Positions 1 to 12,586 are shown, counted from the first letter of the stretch. The stretch: DNA of 64,000 nt from Malachius bipustulatus (GCA_910589415.1 OU342633.1:43034210-43098209), one strand, 5' to 3'. A program made the numbers and translations. Notes: generated by a model not told the origin, from the letters alone.

Positions 1-16
1 GAAACTTCAAAGAAAC

Positions 17-432
17 CGGTTTTTCTGTTGAGTAAAGTGCCTATTATGTAGCAAATACGACAAAATGTTATTTTAAAAAGTTGTTCAGAATCAACAGTCA
101 GGTCTCTATACCAAATTTCAAAATCATAGGTCAACTTTTATTTTTTTCATTTATTTTTATTTTTCAAATCAAAGAATTTCATTTTGTAACAAAGACTGCC
201 ATGGAAAAACCAAATTGTATCCATAGCAATAGCAATCTGTCAATATCAGTCTTTGTTACAAATGAAATTCTTTGATTTGTGAAATAAACATAAAAGTAAA
301 TGTAAAAGATCAAAGTTGGCCTATTATTTTGAAATTTGGTATACGGACCTAAATGTTGATTCTTAACAACTTTTTCAAATAACATTTTTTCGTATTTGCC
401 ACATAAAAGGCACTTTACTCCACAGAAAAAAT
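17..432. repeat. Fold-back (palindromic) element
   Basis: The left arm (about 20-199) and right arm (about 246-431) are imperfect reverse complements. The outer ends read TTTTCTGTTGAGTAAAGTGC and, on the opposite strand, a near-identical sequence. The inner ends share the CAAAGAATTTCATTTTGTAAC region. The loop is about 45 bp. There is no coding content: the small ORFs on both strands are by-products of the palindrome. This looks like a MITE or fold-back DNA element; the superfamily cannot be assigned because the outer boundary is diverged. Confidence 0.75.
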
Positions 433-1066
433 GTTTTTTTTTTATTTCCAAGGCATGCTTGATTTTTCAAAACTAAAATTTTGTTAGAAATTACTCTTTA
501 ACCAAGCAGAGCTGAACCCCAATAAATGAAAATTAAAATCAAAACTTTTTTGTCTTTTATAAGAGTCGTTTCACCTATCCGGGGACACACGGTATATAAT
601 TGAGGTTTTAGTTTCCGAGACACGTGGTGTTAAAGTTAAAAAAAATAATGTTTTCTTAAAATTTCTCATCAGCTGGATATTTTTTTGATATTTGGTATTA
701 CATACATTCTATGCATTATCAATTAAAACAGTATTTTATTGTTAATTTTATTAATTTTTTCTATTATATATTTTTTTACTGCAGAGAAACTTTGGATTAA
801 CCGTGTCAAAGGCGCTTGACTGATCGAAGAAAATTCAGATCGTATGCACTCCCTTGTCATTTGTCAATCAAATCGTATATTTGACGTGTGAAGTCCGTCA
901 CAGCAGTCTCCGTAGATAAGTCTCGCCTGAAGTCATGTTGACAACTGTCTAGAAGGCCATTCTCGTCCAAAAATCCAAAAAGTCTATTACTTCTCCAAAA
1001 TTTTTGAGAAGACACTAAGGAGTCTTATTGACCGATAATTACCCACATCATATTTATCCAGCATTT
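433..1066. other. AT-rich spacer, nothing recognised
   Basis: No ORF, splice structure, RNA gene or repeat that I recognise lies in this stretch. It is AT-rich intergenic sequence between two fold-back elements. Confidence 0.5.
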
Positions 1067-1070
1067 TATA

Positions 1071-1340
1071 CAGGGTGGGCCATCGAAAAGGTAGCAAGCC
1101 TAATAATTTGGAAAGTGAAGATGTATGCTAAAAACGCCGAAACAGGTCGACTTTGTTATCGAGGGGGACATATTTTGTTGTAGCTTTCAAATGATGTATC
1201 ACTCGATATTTGATCCTTTGAAAATATGTAACCCCCTCCCCCCCCCCCCCGATAACAAAATCGACCTTTTTCGGCGTTTTTTGCATAGATCTTCACTTTC
1301 CAAATTATTAGGCTTGTTACCTTTTCGATGGCCAGCCCTG
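1071..1340. mobile_element. Small MITE with CAGGGTGG termini
   Basis: The element starts TA|CAGGGTGGGCCATCG and ends CGATGGCCAGCCCTG|TA, so a TA dinucleotide flanks both ends. The arms are reverse complements for about 110 bp (they share the AAGCCTAATAATTTGGAAAGTG block) around a short centre that includes a C-homopolymer near 1240-1250. It has no coding capacity. TA flanks and short terminal inverted repeats fit a non-autonomous Tc1/mariner-type element; the family assignment is inference. Confidence 0.75.
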
Positions 1341-1344
1341 TATA

Positions 1345-3241
1345 CTTATCGGTACAAAATGCGCGCAGTTTTCATTAACTGCAGGAACTCATCATCTTGA
1401 ATTTAGTTATTAATTAAATTCGAAAGGACACCATGCACAGAGTTCATCACCACAGTCATTTAGCAAAGACATGGTGAACTCATCAATTCCAGTACCTTTT
1501 TTGTTTTCAAAATCGAACAAAATATTCCTTACCTCACTTTCATCAGTGATAGGGGCAAAGAACATAGTTACGCTGCTCATTTCAGACGTAGTACATTCAA
1601 TTGAAAGATTGCTACCTTTATGATTTTTTTAGGTTTTGTCCGACAATATCCTTGACATAATAATTACCACAGAATCTCTGCATTTAATCTCTATTTTTCT
1701 AGGTTTTTTTTCTCACCTTTATTTAAACCAGAACTAATAAGGAGCTGCCACATTGTCTCGTAGTTTTATTTGCAGAGGAGTTGATTAAATTGCAGTAATA
1801 ATCTTTCTATCTTTATTCGAAACCGGATTTCTCTCTTTCCGCTCCTGTACAGTTTAAGAGTCGCTTACGGAGCCAATTAAGGTTCTTTAGATCACAGAGA
1901 CGAACTCTCAACTCGGTAACGTGGGCATATCTCCGAATAGATCTCCCACTACTCGTTGTAAGTCTCTTTCGCTTCGGAAAATCAGTATTAAATAATTGTT
2001 GACGAAATCTTCCCAAAAAAAATCGAATACCTCATCTATTGAGAACAGCAGACACCGCAGCAATTATTGTTTTTTTGAACTCCTGAATAGGTAGAGAAAA
2101 ATGTTTTTTCAATAATTATATTAGGATGACTTTCACTCTAAAAAGTTTCATTGTTTGAAAAAATATGATCGACAATAGACAGTCCAGATAGTTCTCACAC
2201 GGTTTCTATCCAGTATTTAACCCTCTACATATATTCAATGATAACATCTAAGCACCAGAAGAGAAGAAATTTTATACACTGCTTTATATTCTCCAATATT
2301 CTTGAACATGGAATTATTTTACCTGAAGTTGCATTTAAATTTCAAGCTGGAAATAAAATCGTTTCGTAGATTTTACGTAACGTTTTCCCCAGTCAATTCT
2401 GTCTGATGTAAAAAGGTAAGACGTAAAGGTTGCAGGTAATATGTTCTGTTGTTGTCACAGCCGTGTTCGCAAATCCTCTTGAAATTGGAATCCATCAAGT
2501 GTGTTCTGGCAAAAAGCATTTCCTTCCGGCATAAAATTAATAGCTAGCTTAACCGATAGCTACGACGGTGGCTTTCCGTTTGACTTTTGCCATGACATAC
2601 GTCTAAGAAAGAAGTAACTTACCTAATACAGGATTTTTCAATTTTAAAGTTTTACTTATCTAAACTCATACCTAGTTCATATAACTTTTCCTCGTACTAC
2701 TTATTCAAAAAAAGTTAACGTCACCTACGGAAATGTATGACTTTTCTTTTGTACATGTTTCATAACTTTTTTAATAATTTTACCGAATTACTTTATGTTT
2801 TATATGAAGTTAACTGCTCTATAATAAAAAAATAACTATAATAATTAAATCAATATCCTTCTTTGATATTTATTCGTTTCAAGGGACAAAATTTCATGGA
2901 TATTTCCATCTCTGATAATTTATTGAAATAGCAGAAAATTGATGTTTCTATCAATCAAAATGTCACGATGTTTCTGCGATGTAAATAATTTAATTACCCC
3001 TTTGTTCGGTACACTCTTCTCCAGCTGGTGCGTTCTTGAATTGATTCGGAGGACTGATGAGGTGAAATTACAGGGAAACGTTGATGTCTCTGTCTTCGTT
3101 AAACGGTCATTCTGTACTCTAACGTTATAACACGGACGTGCGCATTTCAGACTTCAACCTTGAAGTCAGATGTCCGTTTTATGTTAAAGATTTTATAAAG
3201 CTTACAGGTTAAGATACAATTTACGAATAAACATAATTGAC
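1345..3241. other. Intergenic AT-rich sequence
   Basis: Only short unsupported ORFs are present. I see no conserved protein motif, no repeat of note and no RNA gene. Confidence 0.45.
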
Positions 3242-3573
3242 TTGTATTGTATTGTATTGTATTGTATTGTATTGTATTGTATTGTATTGTATTGTATTGT
3301 ATTTGTATTGTATTGTATTGTATTGTATTGTATTGTATTGTATTGTATTGTATTGTATTGTATTGTATTGTATTGTATTGTATTGTATTGTATTGTATTG
3401 TATTGTATTGTGTTGTATTGTATTGTGTTGTATTGTATTGTATTGTATTGTATTGTATTGTATTGTATTGTATGGTATTGTATTGTATTGTATTGTATTG
3501 TATTGTATTGTATTGTATTGTATTGTATTTTATTTTATTGTATTGTATTGTATTGTATTGTATTGTATTGTAT
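3242..3573. repeat. Pentanucleotide microsatellite (TATTG)n
   Basis: About 66 tandem copies of TATTG (equivalently TTGTA) run almost without interruption, with a few single-base variants (TGTTG, TATGG, TATTTTATTT). A 5-bp period is open in every frame that avoids a stop, which explains the apparent long ORFs of Tyr-Cys-Ile-Val-Leu or Gln-Tyr-Asn-Thr-Ile here. They are not genes. Confidence 0.98.
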
Positions 3574-3649
3574 ATTAATTGGAGATGCATCTACACTATG
3601 ACCTTCTTCTCAATTTTCTCTGATGCTTTTGTGATTGTGATCAATGTGT

Positions 3650-3801
3650 TATAATGCCAATCGCTTGCGTATGACCTTTTATGGTCGCAGGCGAATTTAT
3701 GTGTACTACTGCGGTTTGTTCTTTGTTTGTGTATTATTATCATCGCTTACAACGCTATTGTACTAATCAATGATTGTTCAATTTAATGGTACAGTAAAGA
3801 G

Positions 3802-3843
<42 letters not shown>
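3650..3843 (+). repeat. Putative LINE 3' end with (ATT)n tail
   Basis: A non-coding stretch ends in AGAGATTTATTATT and runs into about ten ATT triplets (3811-3841). Trinucleotide tails following an ATTTATT or AATAAA-like signal are characteristic of 3' ends of some LINE clades (CR1- and L2-like). No coding sequence is left, so the call rests only on the tail. A plain microsatellite is the alternative. Confidence 0.4.
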
Positions 3844-3844
<1 letters not shown>

Positions 3845-3938
3845 TAGAATATCTTTTGTGTCCCTCCTCCTAGTGACTATTTGATTATACTCCATCCAGC
3901 ACTCCATCCAGAAAAAAATATATGCACTCAATATTATA

Positions 3939-4534
3939 CAGGGTGTTGATTTTCAAAGCGGGCCATAGGGGATTAGCATTGCGAAAGTGGTTTTTGAGGA
4001 TTCCTGCTCGCCGTTTAAACTGACAGAAATGGTTTTGGTATCAAAATGAAGCTAAAATTATTGCGCATAACGCTTGACGTCAGAAATTAATTTAATTTCA
4101 CGTTGTTTTCTAAAATTCTTCAGTAAAAATTCAAGTAATTGTTAATGTTTAATCACAAAATAGCATGCCTTGCCTAAACAATAATGACGTTTCTACGTTT
4201 TGACAATCCAATAATAAAAATTTATAAGTCAGTAAGGTAATAATAAAGTCTGGTTCTATTATTCGATTGTCAAAACGTAGAAACGTCATGATTGTTTAGG
4301 CAAGGCATGCTATTTTGTGATTAAACATTAACAATTACTTGAATTTTTACTGAAGAATTTTAGAAAACAACGTGAAATTAAATTAATTTCTGATGTCAAG
4401 CGTTATGCGCAATAATTTTAGCTTCATTTTGATACCAAAACCATTTCTGTCAGTTTAAACGGCGAGCAGGAATCCTCAAAAACCACTTTGGCAATGCTAA
4501 TCCCCTATGGCCCGCTTTGAAAATCAACACCCTG
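3939..4534. mobile_element. Long palindromic MITE, CAGGGTGTTG termini
   Basis: Two arms of about 280 bp (3939-4215 and 4257-4534) are almost perfect reverse complements around a loop of about 40 bp. The ends are TA|CAGGGTGTTGATTTTCAAAG and its complement, with TA at 3937-3938 and 4535-4536. Very few arm mismatches (for example GACGTC against GATGTC, GCGAAAG against GCCAAAG) imply a young insertion or ongoing arm correction. There is no coding sequence. The terminus CAGGGTG matches the elements at 1071 and 25485-25800. Confidence 0.9.
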
Positions 4535-5277
4535 TATACACATCAATATACTTAAGTACGTTAGTTTTCTTTCTGTTCGGCACACTCCTCTGGTGATATT
4601 GATGTGTCAGACTGATGAGATGGAAATAACCATCGAAACATCGATGTCTCTGTCTTCATCATACCATAAGGGCAAATGTGTCGTCCAGAAAACGTTATTG
4701 TTTCACCCCATCCACTTCCAGTTCTCGGAGGAGATTTAGGAGTTTCGATGGTTTTAAAGATGGTAATTTTTGTTCTGCTGGTACCCATCCGACCTAGACA
4801 GCGGAGTCTTCTTTGTTGTACTGCAAGTCACTCGACCGGGAGAAATATTGGGGTTTCGTCCCCCTCCGTGCAGAACCTACAGGTTTGCTCGTTTTGCATA
4901 TCGATCTTGTTAAGCTGTTCTCCAAGTCTTCAATGTATCGTGAGATGGTCTATATTAAGAATTCCTTATTAGCGTTCTCAAACCATTTTTGTTCAATTAC
5001 ATGCAGGCTTCAAATCTTTGATGGTTGTATTTCCCACGCATTAATTTGGCCTGACCTAATTCTGGGAGGTCTTTCCAGAGGTTTTCTCTTTGAGTTTATT
5101 CTTTTCTTGTTTTGTCTTTCAGATCATTTTCTCCTATGCCGCAAGAAGATTCTGGCTCAAATAGCGGTGTTCTTTCTCGTCGCTTCGCTAGGTTGTCAGC
5201 TTCTTCGTTTCCTTCTACACCCATGTGTCCTTGCACCTAAAGGAGAGCTACTTTCCTTTGCTTAATTCATTTATCTT

Positions 5278-6084
5278 TGTAACGGGGTTTTCTTGGATCT
5301 AGAGGTGAGTTCCCAGGAATATGTATCTGCCCCTTTGTACCCGCGACAAGTCAATTAAAATTTATAATCTTTATTTACAGTTATACCTATTTACACATAT
5401 ATTATTTTGGCAATGCTAATATCGATAACTGATGTGTCCTGTATTCTTGAGTGGGCCGGCTCTCGTCCTCCACGGTTGGTCTAATTGGCCACAGATAGCC
5501 GCGTCGAGGCGTATGCTAAGTTTATTGGTTGACCTGTGCTGCCACCGTCGATCAGTTCAAGGCCGAACCTCCAGCGCCAGTGGCCCGCTCGCAGTCGCAC
5601 CGTGCGTGGCGATCGCCGTAGTCTCCGGAACACGCGCCTGGTAGCTATCTGGGAAAATATTCTCCGACGGCGCGGCTATCTGAAATAAAGGCCGCTCCCG
5701 ATGCCTCAATACGACCTCGGGACGGCTTTTACTGGATCCGGCCCTCAATACAGGCCGGGTAGGGACTGAAAGGATCAATGACCGGGTTAAGGTTTGGTCA
5801 ACTCAGTTCATCGACCCACCGGGTCCGGCCACGTATACTGTATGGAGCACTCACTACATGCCCCAGCTGATCTCCGAGCTCAATTCACCCAGGAGAGAGA
5901 GTTGTTCGTAAGTCAATTCCTCACGATGTACTCTGGTCAGTTCTTCAGTTGGCACTCTTTATATAGCCGGTGCTGGTGGAGATAACGTGTTTATCGCCGC
6001 TGTAAAAACTGTATCACTTCAGATAAACCCCTCTAATAATGAAATAAATAATAATTATCAACGAAAGCCTTGGATTTCGTTACA
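5278..6084 (-). mobile_element. Solo LTR (copy 1) inserted in LINE relic A
   Basis: The element is bounded by TGTAAC...GTTACA (5'-TG...CA-3') and flanked by a 4-bp target duplication, tctt at 5274-5277 and 6085-6088. It is homologous to 55302-56132 and 61530-62418. In its own (minus) orientation it has a TATA box within GGCTATATAAAG near 5960, GC-rich sequence downstream, and a polyadenylation-type AATAAA near the 3' end, as expected for U3-R-U5. No internal gag/pol region or second LTR is present, so it is a recombination-derived solo LTR. The 4-bp duplication fits Ty3/gypsy or a related LTR order. It is much richer in GC than its surroundings. Confidence 0.9.
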
Positions 6085-6553
6085 TCTTCATTAGGTATTC
6101 ACCACACCATTTTTGAACTGATGACTATAACTCAGTGCTTGAATGGCCGCTTGGCTATCCGTTAAGATGAGGATTTCTTGCTTTTTATAATTCCTGTCTA
6201 TATTAAATTGAACGTAAATTCGACAGCGTGGATTTTCGCTTGGAATATACTGGTGTGCTTTTCCGTAGGCTCAAAATATCTCATCCCATGTCCAAAGTCT
6301 CCTGCACCAATTCCTTTGATGGTTTTTGATCCGTCTATGTACCATTTTATGGTATGCTGTTTGAGATTGTACTTGTTGGACTCATTTCTCCATTCCTTTT
6401 TGTAACTGAACTTTATTACAAAGTTCTTCTCAAACAAGCTGTATTTCCTAGTGATTGAGTCCCTAGAAGCGCTAGTAATGTGTTTCTCATTAGGTAGGTA
6501 GTGTAGGTACCCTTCTCTAAATGGATAATTATGTTTTTTTTCAAGCCATTCTA

Positions 6554-6746
6554 TCGTGTGAACCACAAAATTTTTCATCAACTAGTGCCTTGGAAGAGAG
6601 AGATAGCTACTGCAGTCATGTCTGAGCTCATTGCACCTGAGCACACCTACCAATAGTTTTCAATTTGCATTTTATCTGACAGACTGGCAGACATGCTTCA
6701 TTTTTTCCAAGGCACAAGTTGATGAAAAATTTTGTGGATCACCCGA
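6554..6746. mobile_element. 193-bp MITE nested in LINE relic A
   Basis: Terminal inverted repeats of about 40 bp begin TCGTGTGAACCACAAAATT on the left and TCGGGTGATCCACAAAATT on the right (reverse strand), continuing through TTTCATCAACT(A/T)GTGCCTTGG. TA flanks both ends (6552-6553 and 6747-6748). It separates the RT and RNase H parts of the surrounding LINE and supplies the apparent start of the short minus-strand ORF at 6581. It is a non-autonomous TA-target element. Confidence 0.8.
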
Positions 6747-7379
6747 TATGATAAGCCTTTTTCGCGGCAATTTGCACCAGTAGTGGTGTGAGGTTTTAAT
6801 TATCTCCATCGCCGCTGTGGGGCATGTTCGATCTCATGGCTTCTGTTACGCATACGCACGCAAGTCTCTTGTATTTTTGCAGGGGTTTTTCTCGAAGTCT
6901 TCTTCATAGTTCCGTAAGTGCGAGATAGATATGACCATCATGGTGTATTGCAATCGCAGTGTACCCAGGTTACATCCCCAGGTCGTTCCTGAAATGTTAT
7001 GTTCCTGCACACCATGAGTGGGTCTGCTGACCTTCTCTTCCATATGCTTCTTCCAGAGCTTGCTGTCTGGTATAACTCCTAGATATTTAATCGCTGGCTT
7101 CCATTCAATATTTACCCTTTCTAGGATGATTGTTTTCAGTTTAAGGTTTATTTTCCTGGTAAATACTATGATAGTGGGCTTTGCTGGGTTTATGTCCAAT
7201 AACAGTCACCATCTTCTAACGATGTTAGTCCTCTTTTTTATTACAGAGAGAAGCTTTCCTCTGGCTATTATGTATGACTATGTCATCGACGTAGCCTTGG
7301 CAATCGATGTTTTGGATCGATAGATTCAAAACCAGTTCCTCTATCGCTAGGCTCCACATCAGAGTTTTATTTCAGCTGT

Positions 7380-10290
7380 TCTTGTCCTTAACATCTCACA
7401 TATACATTTGGACATTGTGTCATTTGCTCCTCTTTTGATCAGAAATAATTTACTTGGAAAGGTTGAAAAAGTTATCTGATGACAATGAAAAAAGCCCTAA
7501 GAGAAAATTTTTTTACTGAAATAGTTTTCGTCTTTGTATTTATACCTGAAAATTTGAGTTTGGTTTAATCATAATCAAAACAGTATGGCCCTAATACTCG
7601 TATTTTTTTATATAAAAAAATACACCAACAATAACAATAATCCAAGAAGCTAAGAATTGAAAATAGACGGGATATTTTGTTGCTCGTTTAAGTGAAAATT
7701 GGACGTTGAAAACATTTTAAGCATATATCTCCAGCCGTTTTGGCGGAGTTTCTTTGTTTTCATACACATTAGTGGCTATATAAATTTAAGAGTAGGCTAT
7801 ATTGTAATTTCATTTACATCGAATAAGGAGCCATAATGGGAGAATGAGGCAGTTTACAAAACGCTCCGGATATTAAAAACAGTGTACTTATTATACTTTT
7901 GCTTACTACACCATTACGTGTTAGGAATTTAATCCATTTAAGGCCTGAGCAAAGCAAAGTAAGCCTCAGAGCGGCGTTAAATTAGGGTTTATTGTTTCAT
8001 GTAACAGAGCTTGAAATTCTTACGGAAGTTAGAGATAATACACTAATAATATTAGGTATGAACTTGCAGTAATAAACCATAAAAAAGAGGAAATCGCTGT
8101 CTTAACTGCGTGTATACGACCTCGTGGTACCACTGAAATATTTTACACTAGTGGGAAATTGTTTTCGTAAGCTGAGTGCGACAATGCCACGAGTGTGAAA
8201 TGGCACTTTCCATACAAGTAATGTACATTAATTTTCCTACGACCACATATTAATGCATATTCTATTTTTTTTATATTTTTGGTTGAAATTGGTTATATTA
8301 TTAATATTAAAATAATTTGTAAATTGTAATAATAGAGTTTGCAACAATAAGTTAGGGAGATTTTTCTCTGTTATTTGTAGGTATATTTTGAACTTATACA
8401 GCAGCAGACTCGACATGAGTTTTTTTTTTTAATATAGGCCGCGTGATCGGTACCTAATGTGTGCTTTAAATAAAAATAATATTCCGAAAACGTCGGATGA
8501 ACTTTTGTATTTTACTGTTTTGTGTCTGCATTATTAAACTTATTACATGAAAAACCGTAAAATAGTATTCAAAATTCTAAAGAGATCGAAGTTCTAGAAA
8601 GGGGGCAATACCTTATGCATAGCTGTATTGTGGGCTGCCTAAATTAATGGGAAATAACTAACCTATTGACTAATCAAATGACTCTAGTCTGATATTTTAC
8701 TTTTCAATTTTAAGGTCATTTTTGTAATTTTCGAAGTACCTATGTAGTGTGCTATTTGTAATTTTCGCAGGCGGTCGTCGAAAAGAATATAGTTTTCCTT
8801 ATATTATGTTACATTCAGTTGTTCATTAATTAAATGCTCTACTTCAGAATTAATGTTTTGGACTTAACATAGTCTGGCTCTGGGGTGCATCCTAAAAGGA
8901 TGAAAATGGTACCAAATCCAAGAGGACGAAATTTCCTAATCGTGTGTGATCAACCCTTCCCCCCTAAGAATCCTCAATACATTCTTTATAAAAATACAGA
9001 AAAATTAAAATTTCAAATAATAGATCCCAACAGCTGAACAACAATGTCATTACCTTAGATAAGGTAAACTCTCAGGACGGATGATTCTGTTATTACAAAT
9101 AACGTCTGCCAATATGGGGCGCATTTATTGATTACATTCCGAACTGAAAATAAAACTGCTTGCTTGTTAAACAAGGTCATCCACGTTGAAAATGTTGAAA
9201 ATTGGATCTACGACTATTATAATGGTGCCCACGCAAATCAACTGGAAATCAGGCGATTAACACGCGTTTTTATTGAAAATAATTGAAAAAAGATATTAGC
9301 AATCCGAAACAACTCCTAAAATGAATACATCTTACAAGCCTAAGTTGTTCTAATTATGATATCAATATGATTATGACATGATACTTTCTTATCCGTGAAA
9401 TGTTATTCCGGACTATTTTCTTTCTATATCTTTGACAGCCTAGAGTTGAACAACTCACTATTATTTCAAAGCACCACATTTCACAAAATAACTAAAACAT
9501 ATAACTGTTATAAACTCGCGAAATTGTAAACGGTGGCACGCATGGTGTCTGAATCTCATGCAGACTAAGTCACCATGCAATCCTCACACAATTTTTCTCT
9601 TCACATTTTATTTGTATCTTATAAATAAATGTTTTTCTACACAAATTAATTACAATGCCTTCCTCACCTATTAATGATTTTACACAATAAAACATAACTA
9701 AATCTTCATCATTAGGTAGGTATGTAAATTTTATCTCATTTAGAGCAGACATTTCTTTTTGTTCTTTATGTTTTAAAAGATAAAATTGTTAAAAGTTGAA
9801 AATAACAAAGTTGGAAGTTCAAGATCTCCCTGAATTTAAATTATTTTCAGGTTCTTCTCTCTCCTATTCAGTTTACTTATCTTCATTTCCTCAAAGTATA
9901 AGTAAGTATCTGTATCTGTATTCCCTTTAAAATGTAGCTCGTTTATAAGCTTCGCTTCAAAGCAGTTTATTTACGAATTTTCATTTTTCACTATAAATTT
10001 TCAAGCTATGCTAAGCATCATCTAGATATTCAGTAAGTACAACGCTAGGGAAGCGAAAGCTCGGTAGAAAAAATGTACTGTAGAGTAATTATAATTAAGC
10101 GCATAGTTGCCGGTAATTAAACTTTCAAACATTTCTGATTTTAGTTCAGATTCGTTTAAGCTTATTTCCGTTTATTAACTGTTTATGAAATAATTTACCA
10201 GGAACTTTGAGGATTATAATTGGAAAATTCAAACTAGGTATCTACTCGTTTCAACGGATTTTTTACAACAATACGAACAATAATATACAC
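7380..10290. other. AT-rich intergenic sequence
   Basis: This is nearly 3 kb with no ORF above 60 codons that carries a recognisable motif and no clear internal repeat. It could hold introns or regulatory sequence of a gene outside the window, but nothing in it shows this. Confidence 0.45.
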
Positions 10291-10299
10291 GTGCAATAA

Positions 10300-11510
10300 G
10301 GACGTTTATAGTCCCCCCTGACCTTAAATTTTGATCCGAATGAGGTATGACTTTGGTGTGAAAACTAAATCAAATTTCATCGATTTTACTACTTTTTGAC
10401 GTACAAATAATCTCAAAAATCTCAAAATTTCAAAGATTACGTTGTAATCGCTGTCAACTTCAATTTTTTAAATGTGTGATAAACTTGCAAGATCGCCATG
10501 TGATAAGCAAGACTTGTTATAACTGGTAGGTATTGTTAGGGTTGTTATTGGGTAGCAGGATAATTAAAGGAGATTGGGTTTTAACTAATAATCTAATTAA
10601 TAATAATTCTGATTCTCGGATAGAGTGTCCATCTATTATATCGCTGGGTCAATGCCAACGCGTATTGTTTACTTGTTTACCCTTAGTCAGCATTATTGCA
10701 AGGTCGGTACCTGGTAGGGTTACCGTCTTGTTATTAAACATTATTTATGTGTGTCAGTAAAATATTATAAATACTATTTGTTTTCATAACAAGATAGTTA
10801 ATTAATTGTCTTTAAAATATTTACTTATTGAAAGTAAGATTTCCTTGCTAATAATCTCAACTGATCCATCACACCTATGAGACCTCATTTTAAAGGTATT
10901 TCAATATATCTACACAAAAATTAGGTTAGTTTTCAATTCTGATAATCTCTTTGTCGACGACGTTTACAGTAGGTACCCCTCCCCCAACCTTTTGAAATAT
11001 TGAGCCAACTAGTCATATTTTAAAACTACCCTAATTTTTGTGTAGATAACAAATGAAATACTTTTAAAATGAAATCTCAAATGCCCCTCAATATTTTGAA
11101 GTTGATAGCGACTGCAACGTCATCTTTAACATTTGACAAATCATTTTTACGTCAAAAAGCAGTTTTTGCACAAAAGTTCCATCTCATTCGCGTCAAAAAT
11201 TAATGGGAAGAGGGACAATAAACGTCCTCCCTGACACAAAGACTGTCAAAATTGAAAACTGACATAATTTTTGTGCGGAAACTTTAAATACCTTTACAAT
11301 GAGGTCTCACATCACGACCTTTCGTGTCATTTAAAAAATTGAAGTTGGCAGTGATTGCATCGTCATCTTTGACATTTAAAAAAATCAGTTACACGTCAAA
11401 CAGTAGTAAAATTCATGACATTTTATTCAGTATTTGTTTCAAAGTTCTAGCTCATTCGGTTAAAAATTGCAGGTCATGGAGGGACTATAAAGGTCCCCAC
11501 TGTATATAAA
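10300..11510. repeat. Degenerate repeat family, three related segments
   Basis: Three segments share phrases such as TGAAGTTG.(C/T)AG(C/T)GA(C/T)TGCA, TTTGACGT(C/A)AAA and (GA)GGGAC(T/A)ATAAACGTCC. One is inverted (about 10300-10470) and two are direct (about 11040-11240 and 11270-11500). The outer ends GACGTTTATAGTCCCCCCTGA and GGACTATAAAGGTCCCC suggest an old fold-back element with duplicated right arms. A different repeat (10475-10890) sits between the arms. Confidence 0.55.
10475..10890 (+). repeat. Dispersed repeat, copy 1 of a pair (other copy 51806-52665)
   Basis: Shared blocks with the distant copy include GATCGCCATGTGATAA, GCAGGATAATTAAAG, GGGTCAATGCCAAC, TTACCGTCTTGTTATTAAAC and GATAACAAGATAGTTAATTA-like text, in the same order. 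This copy lacks about 350 bp found in the other, so it acts as the empty site for that insertion. There is no coding potential; the family is unknown. Confidence 0.8.
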
Positions 11511-12586
11511 TTTTCAGCTAAAATCTATGCTGACTACAAAAATCCAGTGAATATGTAACACTAACAAAATGCATAAATTCTCTAAACGTATATTGCTTCA
11601 TCGGAGGCTATGCTGATTTTTTTTTCAGTCCGACCGATTATATTCTCGCATACCTGTTTATTTGTAGGTATCTATGTATCAGGAAAACGCATTATTTCGC
11701 TTTTTTATTGTAAATGTTCCCATTATTTCTAGTGATTTTTCTACTCGGTTAGCGATACAAACAGATTTAAATGCTTTTCAATTCATCAATTTCTGGTTTT
11801 CATTGTGCCATTAAAGTCTAAAAATGAAATCACCACGATAAACGATAATAGAATTTCATGCTAAATTTCCCCTTTACACAGGGTGAGCTTTCTACCCTGT
11901 TTTTAAATTTCGGATTTCACACAAAAGAGAGTCTATACCAGTTTTTGGTATAAAAATATCTTGAAGCTTATTCATCCTTCCCTATTCCTACTTACAGTAA
12001 AAATGGTCATTCATCATCCATCACCGCATGATACACTCTAATTTTCACAAGTTTTGAATTTTGTACTCAAAAATTTTTTGAATAAAGTTATTTCAGTTTA
12101 TTATTTATTAGGGCATACTTACAGTAGATATAAAAGGTGGTCGACGTGGTAAGTAAACGCTGTTAAATTTGTGAAATGTTCCCTAATAGTTATTTTTAGT
12201 ATATTTTTTAATAAAAAAATACACTATTTTTTAATGTTCATGTTCTTAATAAAACCACATCAGAAATACCGATATGGCCTTAATATGGGGTGGCACAAGG
12301 CGAATTTATCTCAGAATTGCTGATCTCAGATTTTCCCATAACCTTTTTATTTCTTCATGTCCACTTAGACCAAGCAAAAGTTTTTCTTGACAAAAATAGT
12401 AACGGAATACCCCGGTGTCATCACACATGGAATAGCCCCCAGATCCTAACTGCACAGTTTTCTATTCGAGTACACCAATAATTATTATTGGCCATTTAGT
12501 GCAAAAAATCGATTTTTGTTTTGTTTTTTTGCTTACAAGAGGAAATCTATGGAGCAATATAAATGGTACCAATGGGCCAATTGTAG
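11511..12586. other. Intergenic sequence, nothing recognised
   Basis: I see no gene or structured repeat, apart from a short CACAGGGTGAGC fragment near 11877 that resembles an isolated end of the CAGGGTG element group. Confidence 0.4.

Larger units (their letters stand above)
4561..7376 (-). pseudogene. LINE relic A: RT, RNase H and C-terminal zinc region, interrupted
   Basis: Read right to left, this is the 3' half of a non-LTR retrotransposon ORF2. The reverse transcriptase part (7376-6846) contains WSLAIEELVL, the catalytic motif GYVDDIV (7276-7296), and the downstream KYLGVIPDSKLW motif. RNase H follows (6410-6089) with WYIDGSKT, FQAKIHAVEF and ILTDSQAAIQAL. It resumes beyond an inserted LTR at 5273-5150 with VQGHMGVEGNEEADNLAK. 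The C-terminal CRFCTEGDE zinc-binding remnant is near 4860. Stops (for example TGG to TAG in the VALLW motif) and frameshifts show that it is dead. The RNase H domain points to the I/R1/LOA-like LINE groups; the exact clade needs a tree. Confidence 0.85.

Noticed and set aside
3147..3654. Long ORFs on both strands through the TATTG repeat
   Set aside because: A stop-free pentanucleotide repeat yields open frames automatically. The encoded five-residue repeat has no other support.
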